From NCBI GenBank assembly GCA_964581505.1, contig CAZOOR010000001.1:1-64000 (forward strand): a stretch of 64,000 nucleotides of DNA, read 5' to 3'. The notes under the pieces were generated by a model. The model was given only the letters and a program-made list of their open reading frames with translations. It was not told the origin of the DNA and did not search any database. Below are positions 42,901-52,186 of this stretch, piece by piece (the first letter of the stretch is position 1; every line of letters begins with the position of its first letter). The translations under genes and the position numbers were made by a program. The DNA is from CAZOOR01 sp964581505. GTDB taxonomy: Bacteria > Bacteroidota > Ignavibacteria > Kapaibacteriales > UBA2268.

Positions 42901-44447
42901 GTGCCAAATGGTATTGAGGTGTACATAGTATTTGCATCTGAATAATCAATCAGGCAATCCATACCGTCCCCTGCCCGTACATTGCGAAATGTAGCACCGT
43001 CTTTTAGCTTGGTGCCGTTATCCTGACAGCCCCCTATGATTTTACTGCTATCCGTAGCGGCACAACCAAGACGATAGAACTGCGTGATACCGAGACCGCT
43101 ACCAAGCCATTCCCATTTACTATTAGCATGCTTTCTGTAAATACCTCCGTCATTTGCCGAGAAGAGGGTAGCAGTTCCCGGTATAAACCATAAATCATGA
43201 TGGTCGGCGTGAATAGTGGAAGCACCGAGAGTAGGATACCAATTTGCTTCGAGCTTCCAAGTGCTGCCTTTATCTTCACTACGCCATAGATTAATGCCCC
43301 CGACGTAAATTAAATTTTCATCAATAGGGGAGACCGCAAGGCATAAGTCATACCAACCCTGTCCTCCGGCATCACTTCCGGTTACAGAGCGTCCCAAAAT
43401 ATTCGGTGTGTTTGATTTGCTTTGCCAAATCCTACCGGAATTTGTAGAAAAATAAAAACCGCCGAAGCCGTGATTATTTGCTGAAATAAGTGCGTAAACA
43501 TTGTTTGGTGCAATAGGTGTAACTGCAATGGACACCCTCCTAACATTAGTAGAGGGCCAGCCGTAATTGCTTTCCGTCCAGTATTTACCGCCGTCCGTTG
43601 ATATATGAAATTTTGTATCAACTGCGTAAATAGTCTTTCCGTCATTGGGCTTTATTTCGAAATCGAAGAAATTCCCTTCCAAGATAGTATTCCAAGTTCT
43701 GCCGCCGTCCGTAGTTTTATCAATACCGTTATTACCGGCGGCATAGAGAATTTTATAATTAGTCGGGTGCATCACAAGTTTATATATGCGTTTTAGTTCT
43801 GATGTTTTAAATTGCAACCCGGTTGTATTCCAATTTTTTCCTGCATCGGTGGATTTCAAAACACCGGTACTGAATGTGGAAGCGGCGTCTGCATCGCCTG
43901 TGGCTAAATACATTGTTTTTTTGTTATTCGGTTGGATAACAATATCCGAAATACCAAGACTTGAAAAGCCGTCTGTGTTTGTATTCCAGGTTTTTCCTGC
44001 ATCGGTGGATTTCCAAAGCCCGCCGCTTGCCGCACCTGCCCAGAATATATTCTGATTTCTTGGGTCGGTTTTGACAACATTGACACGTCCTATTCCATTC
44101 ATTCCGCCTTTCGATTTCTTGGGTCCGATGAAAGACCATTTCGAGGCAAGCATTTTGTCTGAGTTGTGTTTTTTACCAATCGAATAATTGTAATAATGAT
44201 TGATTTCAGGTATTCTGCCGCTCGGATAAGTCCGTTGTTCCCAGAACCAACGCCACCTGTTGAATTGCGCCTTATCCTCTTTTTCACCTGTTGTACTATC
44301 TGATTCCCGCTTGGGACGTTCGATTATAGATATAAGATTATTAATATTTGTAAAAGTATTATTATTAAATACATCAATATAAGTCTGCGGATATGCGGTA
44401 TATCCGATAATGATTAATAATGATAATATTAACGTGTTTTTCTTCAA
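39999..44447 (-). CDS. 1482-residue surface protein: Asp-box propeller, seven PKD-like repeats, T9SS domain
   Basis: A very large secreted protein. A signal peptide (residues 1-21) is followed by about 650 residues of Vps10/BNR-type beta-propeller with many SxDxGxxW Asp-boxes (KSTDAGKTWN, TTDGGRTWN, STDGGKYW, RSEDKGSTW, RSEDNGRHF, SNGGKSW, RSKDAGKTW). Then come seven tandem PKD-like repeats of about 85 residues, each with an early Cys, a WxVxGG core and an Ile/Val-x-W strand, and one Ig-like unit. A type A T9SS sorting domain ends the protein (TIFPNPIRDELHIS, INILGMECKI, GSYMLIMYIHGK). It is probably a surface adhesin, cellulose-binding or glycan-binding protein; no catalytic motif is visible. 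Confidence 0.9.
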   Translation of the reverse strand: MKKNTLILSLLIIIGYTAYPQTYIDVFNNNTFTNINNLISIIERPKRESDSTTGEKEDKAQFNRWRWFWEQRTYPSGRIPEINHYYNYSIGKKHNSDKMLASKWSFIGPKKSKGGMNGIGRVNVVKTDPRNQNIFWAGAASGGLWKSTDAGKTWNTNTDGFSSLGISDIVIQPNNKKTMYLATGDADAASTFSTGVLKSTDAGKNWNTTGLQFKTSELKRIYKLVMHPTNYKILYAAGNNGIDKTTDGGRTWNTILEGNFFDFEIKPNDGKTIYAVDTKFHISTDGGKYWTESNYGWPSTNVRRVSIAVTPIAPNNVYALISANNHGFGGFYFSTNSGRIWQSKSNTPNILGRSVTGSDAGGQGWYDLCLAVSPIDENLIYVGGINLWRSEDKGSTWKLEANWYPTLGASTIHADHHDLWFIPGTATLFSANDGGIYRKHANSKWEWLGSGLGITQFYRLGCAATDSSKIIGGCQDNGTKLKDGATFRNVRAGDGMDCLIDYSDANTMYTSIPFGTLLRSEDNGRHFNNIRPVGAFGNWVTPFIQHPSEPSTLFAAMNEVYKTTDKGDSWLKISKFKIPDKKALNFIAVAKSNPDYIYTGQGNGIFKMTSNGGKSWQDIERPVDLWITHIAVSPHNPSLIYITLSAYTEGEKIYRSKDAGKTWENISGNLPNVPFNVVVCEENTPNRIYLGCDIGVFYRDDTKKDWVKYSEDLPNTVVNDLYIHYSTSMLRAATYGRGLWQTKLVKTEIRPVIIGDTAICGNTPTTYYTQSFDGIKNTWTVENATIEGSPNADTITVIWDTPGNSKIKLIQKLAGSERVDSISKVIHIFEKPVAEIEGMDTLCNKTKFTFKTKVSKFRKKWEVTGGTIIGSDTSKTVDIYFDSDTGATLKLSVYTELVGCESSSEMPITLNTVSKPNIIGADTTCTNSEANYTCDFPTKLIPVWKVNGGNIINNIGNQITVKWQNEKNCKVILTLINQNTGCRDSSHYPVHIVALPPAEISGDFTPCLNTPITYNTSADLPYKFKWTVEGGRIVGTDTAKQVSVIWENGNNTKLSLSKSLMHSTCKSDTTITISTLDKPNAIIGGDDTLCLSQFGDYYVKTINGNTVLWSVKGGEINGSSSDSTIRIKWTQSGIGTVRLSLTNPTTNCTDTAIFNVMINPLPPATFSGNFKVCPECTEKYFVNAGGFTNKWTINGGNLQSPDNADTITVKWSNIPSGKIMLKQTSPTTHCSFTTEQAISISEANKPNISGTESVCANSIHIYTTSSSTDYQNEWSAENGIIIGTNISYIVKIKWTSSGSGKVKLKQTNKNTHKQNSFITNITVYAIPKKPSITREGMSLRSNSPNGNQWYFRGKIIAGEKGEYYYPTENGIYKVRVENENKCLSEFSDEYNFVFNSVSYETNNTLTIFPNPIRDELHISTAFHLDKSAKIRVINILGMECKISSINISEHSLQMKTNCPNGSYMLIMYIHGKTYYRPFIISK

Positions 44448-44586
44448 TTTCTGTTGTCAATATCCTGTTATTCAATACATATTAAAAAATATACTATAAT
44501 TAAAGCATATTTCTTTCAAACAAACATAAAAAATATTTATTTTATAATAAAGAATAATTTATTTTTTAGAAATATAATTTGAACTT

Positions 44587-45468
44587 ATGCAAGATATAGA
44601 AAAAGAATATAAATCACGTTCCAATAACATAATTTATGTGCTGGGGATAGTCTTTATCATAATGTTTTTTTATGCTATTTTTAGCGCCGTTCTAATCATT
44701 ATTATTAGTGATAATATACAGAGTATTAATCCTTGGGCATTGGCATTGGGGCAAATATTGTTTCTATTCATTCCCGCAATTTTTGCAATTAAACCACTTC
44801 GTATTGATTGGCGATATTTTTTTCGACTGAATTTCCCGGGTATTAAGTATATTTTTCTTGCTTCTCTCGGTGTATTATTCATTGAAATATTTTCACAGTC
44901 TTGTATCGCTTTGCAGGGGTTCATTATTCCTAACTCTTGGATGTCAATATATCAGCGATTAATTGACGACTATACAAATACTATGAAGGGTATAATAAGC
45001 GGCACGGATATTTGGGCAGTGTTTCGTAGTATTATTGTTGTGGCTATTGTTCCGGCAGTAGCGGAGGAAAGCCTGTTTAGGGGATTTCTGCAGACATCTC
45101 TTGAATATACTACAAAGTCTTCTTATGCAATTGTTTTTTCAGCTTTTCTGTTTGCCGCAATGCACTTGAATCCTGTTATATTTTTGTCTCTTTGGGTTGC
45201 AGGTGCCTTTTTCGGTTTTGCGGCGTATGCGGGTTCGAGTATCATTGTTCCTGTCATTCTGCATTTCCTCCTAAATTTTATGGGAGTAATGTCATTCATA
45301 TTTGCAGACCATACGGATAACTTCGATTTAGGTTCGACTTCCATATTTTCGGTTTTGTTACTCTTTTTGTTTAGTGTAGCCGGAATAGTTTTTATTTGCT
45401 ATAGATTATTAAAGATGAAGGAGATTCCTAAAACGAACCCTCAATCATCAAACTTAGATGGCGAGTAG
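44587..45468 (+). CDS. CPBP-family intramembrane metalloprotease
   Basis: A 293-residue membrane protein with about eight helices. The CAAX-protease/bacteriocin-processing motifs are EESLFRGFLQTSLE (EExxxR, near residue 160) and FAAMHLNPVIFLSLWVAG (the HxxN-like metal ligand). A third histidine follows in VPVILHFLLNFMG. Targets in bacteria are mostly unknown. It overlaps, tail to tail, the TonB-receptor gene by 41 bases, so no terminator lies between. The start ATG at 44587 is preceded by a divergent AT-rich region shared with the giant T9SS gene. Confidence 0.9.
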   Translation: MQDIEKEYKSRSNNIIYVLGIVFIIMFFYAIFSAVLIIIISDNIQSINPWALALGQILFLFIPAIFAIKPLRIDWRYFFRLNFPGIKYIFLASLGVLFIEIFSQSCIALQGFIIPNSWMSIYQRLIDDYTNTMKGIISGTDIWAVFRSIIVVAIVPAVAEESLFRGFLQTSLEYTTKSSYAIVFSAFLFAAMHLNPVIFLSLWVAGAFFGFAAYAGSSIIVPVILHFLLNFMGVMSFIFADHTDNFDLGSTSIFSVLLLFLFSVAGIVFICYRLLKMKEIPKTNPQSSNLDGE

Positions 45469-47647
45469 CACCAAGATTGCCGGGTATCTCCGTATAATAA
45501 TAATTTAGAAGGTTCTTGGCATTAATACCTATGCGCAATGGTAATGACGAGAAATTATATAGATTGCACAATAGACGAAAATCAACAATATGTACCGGAA
45601 CGCGTGAGTCGAAGTTTTTAATCCGAAGTCCAAGTGTTTGGTCCACATTGACTACTCTACTCATATATCTGTAGTCCGCTTGTATTTCAAAATACTTAAA
45701 CGGAAGAGAAATGCTGTTATACCATAAAAATTTAGAGCGGTATTTCAAAGTTTCGTTAAGTGTTAAATCTTTCGGGTCCATCAGTGTAATTGATGAATTG
45801 AAATTTAGAAAATCGAATAGAATTGTTTTGATTGATAATTCCAGACCGCTTATTCGTGCCTTTGTAATATTCATAAATTTAATAGGTGCGTCCGGTAATT
45901 TAGTGTCGAATGTAGGTTCAATCAGGTCATTCATATAATTATAGAAAACAGAAGCATCAATATGTAGGGCATTCTTTCGACTTTCGATATCACTGCTTAT
46001 GCCTAATTCCGCAGACCAACTCCGTTCCGGTTTCAAATTGAGATTAGGAACAACTTCAAATCCTTGGAATTTAATTGATGCAAATTTCTCCGCAATTGTT
46101 GGCGCCCGAAAACCTCTGCCTCCTGATAGCCGCAATCTTGTCGCATCTGATAAGGAGTAATTGAAACCGAGCTTAGGTGATAGCATTGTGTTTGCTTGTA
46201 GATTTTCTGTTTTTTCGTTATCTATACGTAAGCCGATTGTTGTAATCAAATTATTGATTTGAGACAGCTCGCCTTGTGCATATATCGCCGTAATGGTTTG
46301 GCTATGAATGCCATAAGTTTTGGACGATACTGTATTGTATGTGTAATTTATCCCATAAGTAAGTGTTGTTTCATAATCTATCAAACTGTTTAACTGAAGT
46401 TCCGTATTCAAAGCATTTGCCACAGACTGCCTATAATTTGCATTATCGTTTGCGTAAGAATTTGCAAACGATGTACGGAGAAATCCAACTTTGAGTAGAC
46501 TAAAATTTTTTGAACTAAACATATATTTGCCTTCGCTTGCAAGCATTAGTTTGTCTGATGTAATCATTACGCTTTTATCTGTACCAATTGGAGGGCGGGT
46601 AGCACTATCAAGGCTATTCCAATAAACCCAATCGGCTGAATAATCATTGGCGTAATTACCGAGAAATGAAATACTACCAACATCTGTTAATTTATATTTT
46701 ATTTTTCCTAATAAATTGTAGCGTGTTTCATCGCCGTAAGCATGATAGTTTTCATCTCTGAAATACTGCCCCGAAACAAGTGTGCCTAAATTACCAAAAG
46801 ATTGCGAGTATGAAGCCACGGCACCACTGCGGAATGGCAAGGATTCTCTGTATTGCCATTGAGTATAAGTTGGCTTTGTGAAGAAGCCGGAATATGCTTT
46901 TAAACTCAAATTACCCGCTTCTGTTGCTTCTTTGGAAATTATATTGACAACTCCTCCAATAGCCCCCGTCCCATATAGGGCGCTACCGGCACCTTTTACG
47001 ACTTCTATTCTTTCTATTTCCGTTGCAGGGAATATGTCAAATTTAATATCTTCATTGTCACCGGATAGCATTGGGAAACCGTCTATCAGAAGCGTAACAC
47101 GTGAACCTAAGCCAAAGGCAAAACCTGATGAGCCGCGTATGCTTATGTTTTGTTGCTGTACCTGAATGCCGGGTATATATTTTAGCACTTCGTCAAATTC
47201 GCCGATGTTCCTATCAAGTATTTCGTTTTTGTCAATAATTGAAATTGAAATCGGAACATCTTGTACAGCTTGCACCTGTTTGTTCGCTGAAACTACTATT
47301 TCCGAAGTTTTAAACGCATTCTCGGATAGGGTTGTATTTATAAAAATTGTGTCGCCATTATTTTGTGCTTTTGTGGAAAAGAGAATTTTTTTGGGTTTAT
47401 ATCCAATGCAGGATATTAGAAGATTGTATCTTCCTTTATGAATTTTTCGTATAATGAATTCGCCGGCTGCGTTGGTTATTGCACCGATATTAGCACCGTC
47501 AATCCTTACTGATGCACCTATAACAGGCATATTTGTTGATTTAGTTTTGACACTTCCGCTAACGATGTAATTGCTACGGCTCTTTGCATTGGAAATATTA
47601 CCAAGCGATATTAAAAGAACAAGGAATATGTATAAATATGTTTTCAT
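45428..47647 (-). CDS. TonB-dependent outer-membrane receptor with carboxypeptidase-like domain
   Basis: A 739-residue receptor. A signal peptide is followed by a CarboxypepD_reg-like beta-sandwich (residues about 25-105, SGSVKTKSTNMPVIGASVRIDG), a plug domain (about 120-225, VPISISIIDKNEILDR, ISIRGSSGF, TLLIDGFPM, IERIEVVKGAGSALYGTGAIGGVVNII) and a 22-strand-type barrel ending in LSLMIEGSF. The architecture resembles vitamin-type BtuB receptors in length and SusC-like receptors in the N-terminal domain. The start shares one base with the lipoprotein stop (TGATG). It is third in a histidine kinase-lipoprotein-receptor unit, so its ligand may be the regulated substrate. Its 3' end overlaps the CPBP gene. 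Confidence 0.92.
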   Translation of the reverse strand: MKTYLYIFLVLLISLGNISNAKSRSNYIVSGSVKTKSTNMPVIGASVRIDGANIGAITNAAGEFIIRKIHKGRYNLLISCIGYKPKKILFSTKAQNNGDTIFINTTLSENAFKTSEIVVSANKQVQAVQDVPISISIIDKNEILDRNIGEFDEVLKYIPGIQVQQQNISIRGSSGFAFGLGSRVTLLIDGFPMLSGDNEDIKFDIFPATEIERIEVVKGAGSALYGTGAIGGVVNIISKEATEAGNLSLKAYSGFFTKPTYTQWQYRESLPFRSGAVASYSQSFGNLGTLVSGQYFRDENYHAYGDETRYNLLGKIKYKLTDVGSISFLGNYANDYSADWVYWNSLDSATRPPIGTDKSVMITSDKLMLASEGKYMFSSKNFSLLKVGFLRTSFANSYANDNANYRQSVANALNTELQLNSLIDYETTLTYGINYTYNTVSSKTYGIHSQTITAIYAQGELSQINNLITTIGLRIDNEKTENLQANTMLSPKLGFNYSLSDATRLRLSGGRGFRAPTIAEKFASIKFQGFEVVPNLNLKPERSWSAELGISSDIESRKNALHIDASVFYNYMNDLIEPTFDTKLPDAPIKFMNITKARISGLELSIKTILFDFLNFNSSITLMDPKDLTLNETLKYRSKFLWYNSISLPFKYFEIQADYRYMSRVVNVDQTLGLRIKNFDSRVPVHIVDFRLLCNLYNFSSLPLRIGINAKNLLNYYYTEIPGNLGATRHLSLMIEGSF

Positions 47648-48135
47648 CAGTCAAATGGTTGAGGTGGTAAATGTTCAAAATCAACTTTAATGTTAATATT
47701 TTTATAATTCTTTCCGGGTTCAATGTTTATTGATGAAGGCTTGGTATTATCACCGTTTAATGTCCATACGCCTATTACTCTCCAATCGAATATTGAACCA
47801 TATTGCTGTGCGGCTACCAAATACTTGATGGTCAATGGTGGCTCGATAAATTCAAGAAAATATGATGATGTATCTGTAAAGCTCGGTAGCGAGCCTGTAA
47901 AAAAAGCGTTCCCACTTGTTACTTCTCCGAGAATATCTTTCGGAGGTTCATTCTTGAACGCCACAACACGAATATCGAGAACGGAATCCTTGGGTGGCCA
48001 TTTGTCTTTACCACTTATATAAGTAATCGTTCCGCTAATACTTGCTTTCTTGACCGGTGGCGGTGGTGCAAGTCCTTCATCGCAAGATGATATTATAAAT
48101 AATGTTAGAACAAATATTAAGATTTTGCTTTTCAT
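47647..48135 (-). CDS. Lipoprotein of unknown function coupled to receptor
   Basis: A 162-residue protein with a lipobox (IISSC, Cys18) and a Pro-rich spacer (EGLAPPPPVKK). The mature domain (about 35-160) contains SISGTITYISGKDKWPPKDS, VRVVAFKNEPPK and a closing GKNYKNINIKVDFE, a beta-sandwich pattern seen in carboxypeptidase-regulatory-like folds. I cannot name the family. It starts 1 base after the kinase stop and shares a base with the receptor start, so the three are co-transcribed and translationally coupled. A substrate-capture role beside the receptor, like SusD in position though unrelated in sequence, is speculative. Confidence 0.8.
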   Translation of the reverse strand: MKSKILIFVLTLFIISSCDEGLAPPPPVKKASISGTITYISGKDKWPPKDSVLDIRVVAFKNEPPKDILGEVTSGNAFFTGSLPSFTDTSSYFLEFIEPPLTIKYLVAAQQYGSIFDWRVIGVWTLNGDNTKPSSINIEPGKNYKNINIKVDFEHLPPQPFD

Positions 48136-48136
48136 A

Positions 48137-50281
48137 CTATTCTACTACCGGTAATCTGAATGTAAAAATACTGCCTTTATTTAATTCGCTCTTCACTTCT
48201 ATTGAACCGTTATGTTTATCAATAAACTCTTTGCAAAGAATAAGTCCGAGGCCTGTGCCTTCTTCGTTATCTGTTCCTTTTGATTTTATTTTAGCATCAA
48301 TTCGGAATATTTTTTCGATATTTTCGGGGGCAATGCCTACACCGGTATCAATTACATTAGTCTCTATAGAGCCGTTTTTCCTGCTGATAACAATACTGAT
48401 GTTCCCATTGCGAGGTGTGAATTTGATTGCATTAGAAACGAGATTGCGGATAATCGTGTTAAGCATATCCTCATCTGCAAATACCGTGCAGTTCCTTTCA
48501 AATGACTTGTGAATACGAATTTGTTTTGTTTCGGCATTCGATTGGAGCAATGGAATATTCTTATTAAATAATTCAGCAACATCAATTTTTTTCGGTAAAT
48601 ATTGCATTCTGTTTGTCTGTGTACGAGACCATTCCAACAGGTTGAGCAATAGGTCGTTCGTCCCGTTGACCGTGTCTTCAAGAGATGTAACAACTTTTGC
48701 CAACTTGTTTTTATTCATAATATCCAGATTGTATTTTAAATTGTCCACAACCATAGAAAGAGCGGCAAAGGGATTGCGCAAATCGTGAGATATGATTGAG
48801 AAAAATCTGTCCTTTGTTGCATTATTGATTTTAAGTTTATGCTCCGATTCTGTCAATTTTTTGTTCTTGTCTTCTAATTGTTGCGAGTATCTTCTTCTCT
48901 CTTTATTATTTTTCAGTACAAGTACAACAAGCAAGAAAATCAATCCGGCTACGACAACAAGAAATGTTATCAATGTTTGTTGCTGTTGAATAGCGTTTGT
49001 TTTTGCTTCGTTTTCCAATCGTAAAAGTTTATTTTCTCTCTCTTTCTTTTCGGTCTCGTATAGGATTTCCAATTGTGCCATTCTATTTCTGTATTCGGCA
49101 TTATTCAATGAGTCACGCAATCTTATATGCCTGTTGTAATACTTGTCGGATTTCTTATGATTTCCCAAATTTGAATATAGAATAGCATAACTGTAATAAG
49201 CATTTTTTCTTACAGCCGGCAAATCATTTGTATCCGCCATTGTGATTGCATTATTCAAATAAACTATTGCTGTTTCAATATTACCTAATTTAATACTTAT
49301 ATTTCCAAGATTGCGAAACGAAACGGCTATACCATTTAAGTCGTTTATTCTCAGGGATATTGCGAGAGCATTCCGATAATATTTTTTTGCAGTTAAATAT
49401 TCGCCAAGTTCTTCGTAAGCCGTACCGATATTATTATTTGTTGAAGCAATGCCGTTTAAATCTTCTAATTTATTTTTGAGTTTTAGTGCTTTCTTGAAAT
49501 GCTTAATTGATTTCTGATATTCTTCCATTGCTTGTTCTATATTTCCGATATTATTAAGAATAATTGCTTGTAAGGAAAAGAGATTATTCTTTTCCGCAAT
49601 TGTTAGACTTTTTTGTAAATATGTTAATGCGTTTTTATAATTATTAATTTCCGAATATACTGTGCCAATATTGAGATATGTTCTTGCTATTCCTTTATTG
49701 TCTTTCGTATTTTCTTTTAGTGCCAGAGCTTTAAAATAGTATTCCAACGCCTTCTCATATTTTGAGAGATGGAAATAGGCTACTCCTAACTGATTATAAA
49801 GCCATGCTAATTGCTGTATGTTATTATTTTTACCAATGACATCTAAACAATTCAGATAATACTCAATTGATTCTTGGTATCTTTCATTTTTTGCTTTATA
49901 ATTTGCAATTAGTGAATTAAAAAGAAATATATTTTCATTATCATTAATTTGCTTTGCGAGTTTTAAACCCTTTTCGTAACTGATTATTTCATCTTTATAA
50001 TTGCCTAAATATTGATAAGCTTGACCAATGATATAGAGTGAACGGGTAGCATTTTTATAATCCTTATTTTTCATTGCTATATCAAATGCTTTTTGAGCAA
50101 AATTCAAGGATTTTTCAAAAAATGGCTCGGATTTATTTAAGTATTCATAAGCAATATCCAAGTATTTTTCAGTTATTTCATTTTGGGACATATTTAATAC
50201 ATCGGCTTCAATATTTTGTGCTATGGATATTGAAGTCGTCAATATTAAAAAAAGTAATATGATGCCGATTGCTTTTGTCAA
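48137..50281 (-). CDS. TPR-sensor histidine kinase
   Basis: A 714-residue signal-transducing kinase. A signal peptide (residues 1-21) leads a periplasmic region of about nine to ten TPR repeats (residues 30-400, typically ALxYxxKALxLKExxxD). A coiled-coil (405-435) and one transmembrane helix near 437-457 follow. The cytoplasmic HisKA domain has the phosphorylated His499 in FFSIISHDLRNPF, and the HATPase has NLVSNAIKF, DTGVGIAPE and GTGLGLILCKEFI. The family occurs widely in Bacteroidota. No response regulator is adjacent. The lipoprotein and TonB receptor genes follow within 2 bases, suggesting co-regulation. Confidence 0.93.
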   Translation of the reverse strand: MTKAIGIILLFLILTTSISIAQNIEADVLNMSQNEITEKYLDIAYEYLNKSEPFFEKSLNFAQKAFDIAMKNKDYKNATRSLYIIGQAYQYLGNYKDEIISYEKGLKLAKQINDNENIFLFNSLIANYKAKNERYQESIEYYLNCLDVIGKNNNIQQLAWLYNQLGVAYFHLSKYEKALEYYFKALALKENTKDNKGIARTYLNIGTVYSEINNYKNALTYLQKSLTIAEKNNLFSLQAIILNNIGNIEQAMEEYQKSIKHFKKALKLKNKLEDLNGIASTNNNIGTAYEELGEYLTAKKYYRNALAISLRINDLNGIAVSFRNLGNISIKLGNIETAIVYLNNAITMADTNDLPAVRKNAYYSYAILYSNLGNHKKSDKYYNRHIRLRDSLNNAEYRNRMAQLEILYETEKKERENKLLRLENEAKTNAIQQQQTLITFLVVVAGLIFLLVVLVLKNNKERRRYSQQLEDKNKKLTESEHKLKINNATKDRFFSIISHDLRNPFAALSMVVDNLKYNLDIMNKNKLAKVVTSLEDTVNGTNDLLLNLLEWSRTQTNRMQYLPKKIDVAELFNKNIPLLQSNAETKQIRIHKSFERNCTVFADEDMLNTIIRNLVSNAIKFTPRNGNISIVISRKNGSIETNVIDTGVGIAPENIEKIFRIDAKIKSKGTDNEEGTGLGLILCKEFIDKHNGSIEVKSELNKGSIFTFRLPVVE

Positions 50282-50504
50282 ACTTTTTCTTTTATTGTGT
50301 TATTAATGTAAAGAAATAGATATATCAGTAAAGTAATTATAGTTTCTGATAAATTCACAAACATTAAAATAATTATTTTGTTTTAATAATCGTTAAATAA
50401 TTTAATTTTTTTTTGTTTTTTATTATTTATTTTGTATTTTAGAATTGAATAATTAGAAGAAAACTATATATTTATAATATTTTTTATTTAAAAAGGAGCT
50501 TTAT

Positions 50505-51236
50505 ATGAAAAAGACATTACTGTTTTACGGTACAGCAGTAACTGTATTTTTGGCATTGTTCGTTTTCAGTGCCAAAGCCCTTCCTGACAAAACTTATGAA
50601 CACCAATGTCTGGAAGATATGGACATTGTTAGAGCAATTGTGTTGGATTTAGATGGTGATGACCATTACGAAACAATGATAACTACTTGGTGCGATTGGG
50701 AGAACGGAAAAGAAATTGATATTGTAAGTCCAATTATCTATCCTCCTGAAGCATCGAAAGGTATGCCGATTAATGAGGTTGCGAATGACCCCTTCCCATT
50801 TGATATTAGAAAAAAACGCCCCAAAAAAGGGAAAGGTAAAAAAGGTAAAAAAGGTTTTATTTTGGAATTTTCCGACCCTTTTGATGCATCGGTAATCATT
50901 TATGACTATCAGAAGAATTTTGATGACCCGGCTGTTTATTACACTCAGTATGTTCCATATACTCCACGTGATGTTGCCGAACCGATGGATAATAACGGTA
51001 TAACCATTTCACCTAATCCTGCTTCTTCTGAAGTAACAATGAGTTTGGATATTCCTTTAAACGGAAATGTGAGCATTAAAATTTTCAACCAGAATGGTCA
51101 GGAAATTGAAGCATTAGATAATAATGGTGCGGAAGAATTTAATTTTGATATAAGCAGATTGCCATCAGGCGTCTATTTTGTTCATACTATTGTCGGAACA
51201 AAACAATACGTAAATAGTTTGTTTGTTGTGAAATAA
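50505..51236 (+). CDS. Secreted T9SS cargo with Lys/Gly-rich linker
   Basis: A 243-residue secreted protein. Signal peptide is MKKTLLFYGTAVTVFLALFVFSAKA. The middle (about 30-150) has a DLDGDDHYET calcium-binding-like stretch and a strongly basic RKKRPKKGKGKKGKKG segment near residues 107-122. The last ~80 residues are a type A T9SS sorting domain (ITISPNPASSEVTMSLD, NVSIKIFNQNGQEI, LPSGVYFVHTI, NSLFVVK). A perfect AAAGGAG Shine-Dalgarno precedes the ATG, and a terminator follows, so it is probably a strongly expressed single gene. No enzyme motif is recognised. Confidence 0.88.
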   Translation: MKKTLLFYGTAVTVFLALFVFSAKALPDKTYEHQCLEDMDIVRAIVLDLDGDDHYETMITTWCDWENGKEIDIVSPIIYPPEASKGMPINEVANDPFPFDIRKKRPKKGKGKKGKKGFILEFSDPFDASVIIYDYQKNFDDPAVYYTQYVPYTPRDVAEPMDNNGITISPNPASSEVTMSLDIPLNGNVSIKIFNQNGQEIEALDNNGAEEFNFDISRLPSGVYFVHTIVGTKQYVNSLFVVK

Positions 51237-51255
51237 GTTCAATTAAACTGAAATT

Positions 51256-51288
51256 AAAAAGGGGCTTTCAATAGCCCCTTTTTTTTTA
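51256..51288. terminator. Bidirectional intrinsic terminator
   Basis: AAGGGGCT / AGCCCCTT stem with a TTCAAT loop, A-run on the left and T9 on the right. It lies between the T9SS cargo gene and the convergent crotonase gene. Confidence 0.93.
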
Positions 51289-52041
51289 TTTGTTCTTAAA
51301 TTTGCGAATGTAATTCTTTGTGAAATCGCTCAGTACAAGTTTACCGCTTATTTCGGCACGTTTGGATAATAGTGTTTCCCAATTCTCCGTACCTTCCCAA
51401 TACATTGCTTTTAATTCAGCTGTGGCTTCGAGGCTTGATTCAGCAAGCAAATGGGCGAGTTCCTCTATTGCTTGGTCGAGTTCCCCGTGTGTCGCAAATA
51501 CTTTTGCATATAGTCCCCGATTATATGCCCATTGCGCATCATACCAATCAATATCCATAGAGAATTGTGCAAAAGCCGCTTTGCCGATTTTTCTTTCGAC
51601 AGCCGGACCGATAACAAAAGGACCGATACCAAGAGCAAATTCGCTCAATCTTATTGATGATGAGTTGTGTGCAATTGCATAGTCGCAAGCGGCAATAAGT
51701 CCTACTCCGCCACCAACAGCTTTCCCCTGTATCCTGCCAATAATAAACTTAGGGCATTTCCTCATTTCATTGATTACACCTGCAAAACCGCTAAAAAAAT
51801 TATATCCGTCTTCAAAGTTGTCAATTCCCAGTAATTCATCGAAAGAGGCTCCGGCGCAAAATGTCTTTTCACCCTCACTTTCGAGAATAATTACTTTTGC
51901 ATTTTCATCAGCACCGGCATCTCTGATTGTGTCGGCAAGTTGTTTTAACAAACTGCTTGGTAAGGAATTGCTTTTCGGGTGCTGAAATTTTATATGTGCT
52001 ATACCATTTTCATTTGTGTAAGTAACTGAACCTGTATCCAT
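51286..52041 (-). CDS. Enoyl-CoA hydratase/isomerase (crotonase) family protein
   Basis: A 251-residue acyl-CoA-processing enzyme. The oxyanion-hole elements are FCAGASFDELLG and QGKAVGGGVGLIAACDYAIA. One candidate catalytic Glu is in LSEFALGIGPFVIG. The second glutamate of hydratases is not apparent in the following FSMDIDWYDAQWAYNRGL stretch, so it may be an isomerase, lyase or hydrolase member rather than a true hydratase. The start MDTGSVTYTNENGIAHI fits the family. It is monocistronic and divergent from mreB, with no metabolic neighbours in the window to define substrate. Confidence 0.9.
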   Translation of the reverse strand: MDTGSVTYTNENGIAHIKFQHPKSNSLPSSLLKQLADTIRDAGADENAKVIILESEGEKTFCAGASFDELLGIDNFEDGYNFFSGFAGVINEMRKCPKFIIGRIQGKAVGGGVGLIAACDYAIAHNSSSIRLSEFALGIGPFVIGPAVERKIGKAAFAQFSMDIDWYDAQWAYNRGLYAKVFATHGELDQAIEELAHLLAESSLEATAELKAMYWEGTENWETLLSKRAEISGKLVLSDFTKNYIRKFKNK

Positions 52042-52186
52042 AGATTTCCATAATTAATTTAATAAAATTATAAATTTATACTCATATTATCGAATAAGTA
52101 GCCTTTTTGTTATTATTTTCGGTTCAATTTAACTATTTTTGTACTTTATAGAAGTAACCGATTGAAAAAAAATAAACACGAATATA

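Noticed and set aside
45428..45468. 41-base tail overlap of CPBP and receptor genes as an antisense regulator
   Set aside because: Convergent overlaps this short are common and there is no supporting structure.
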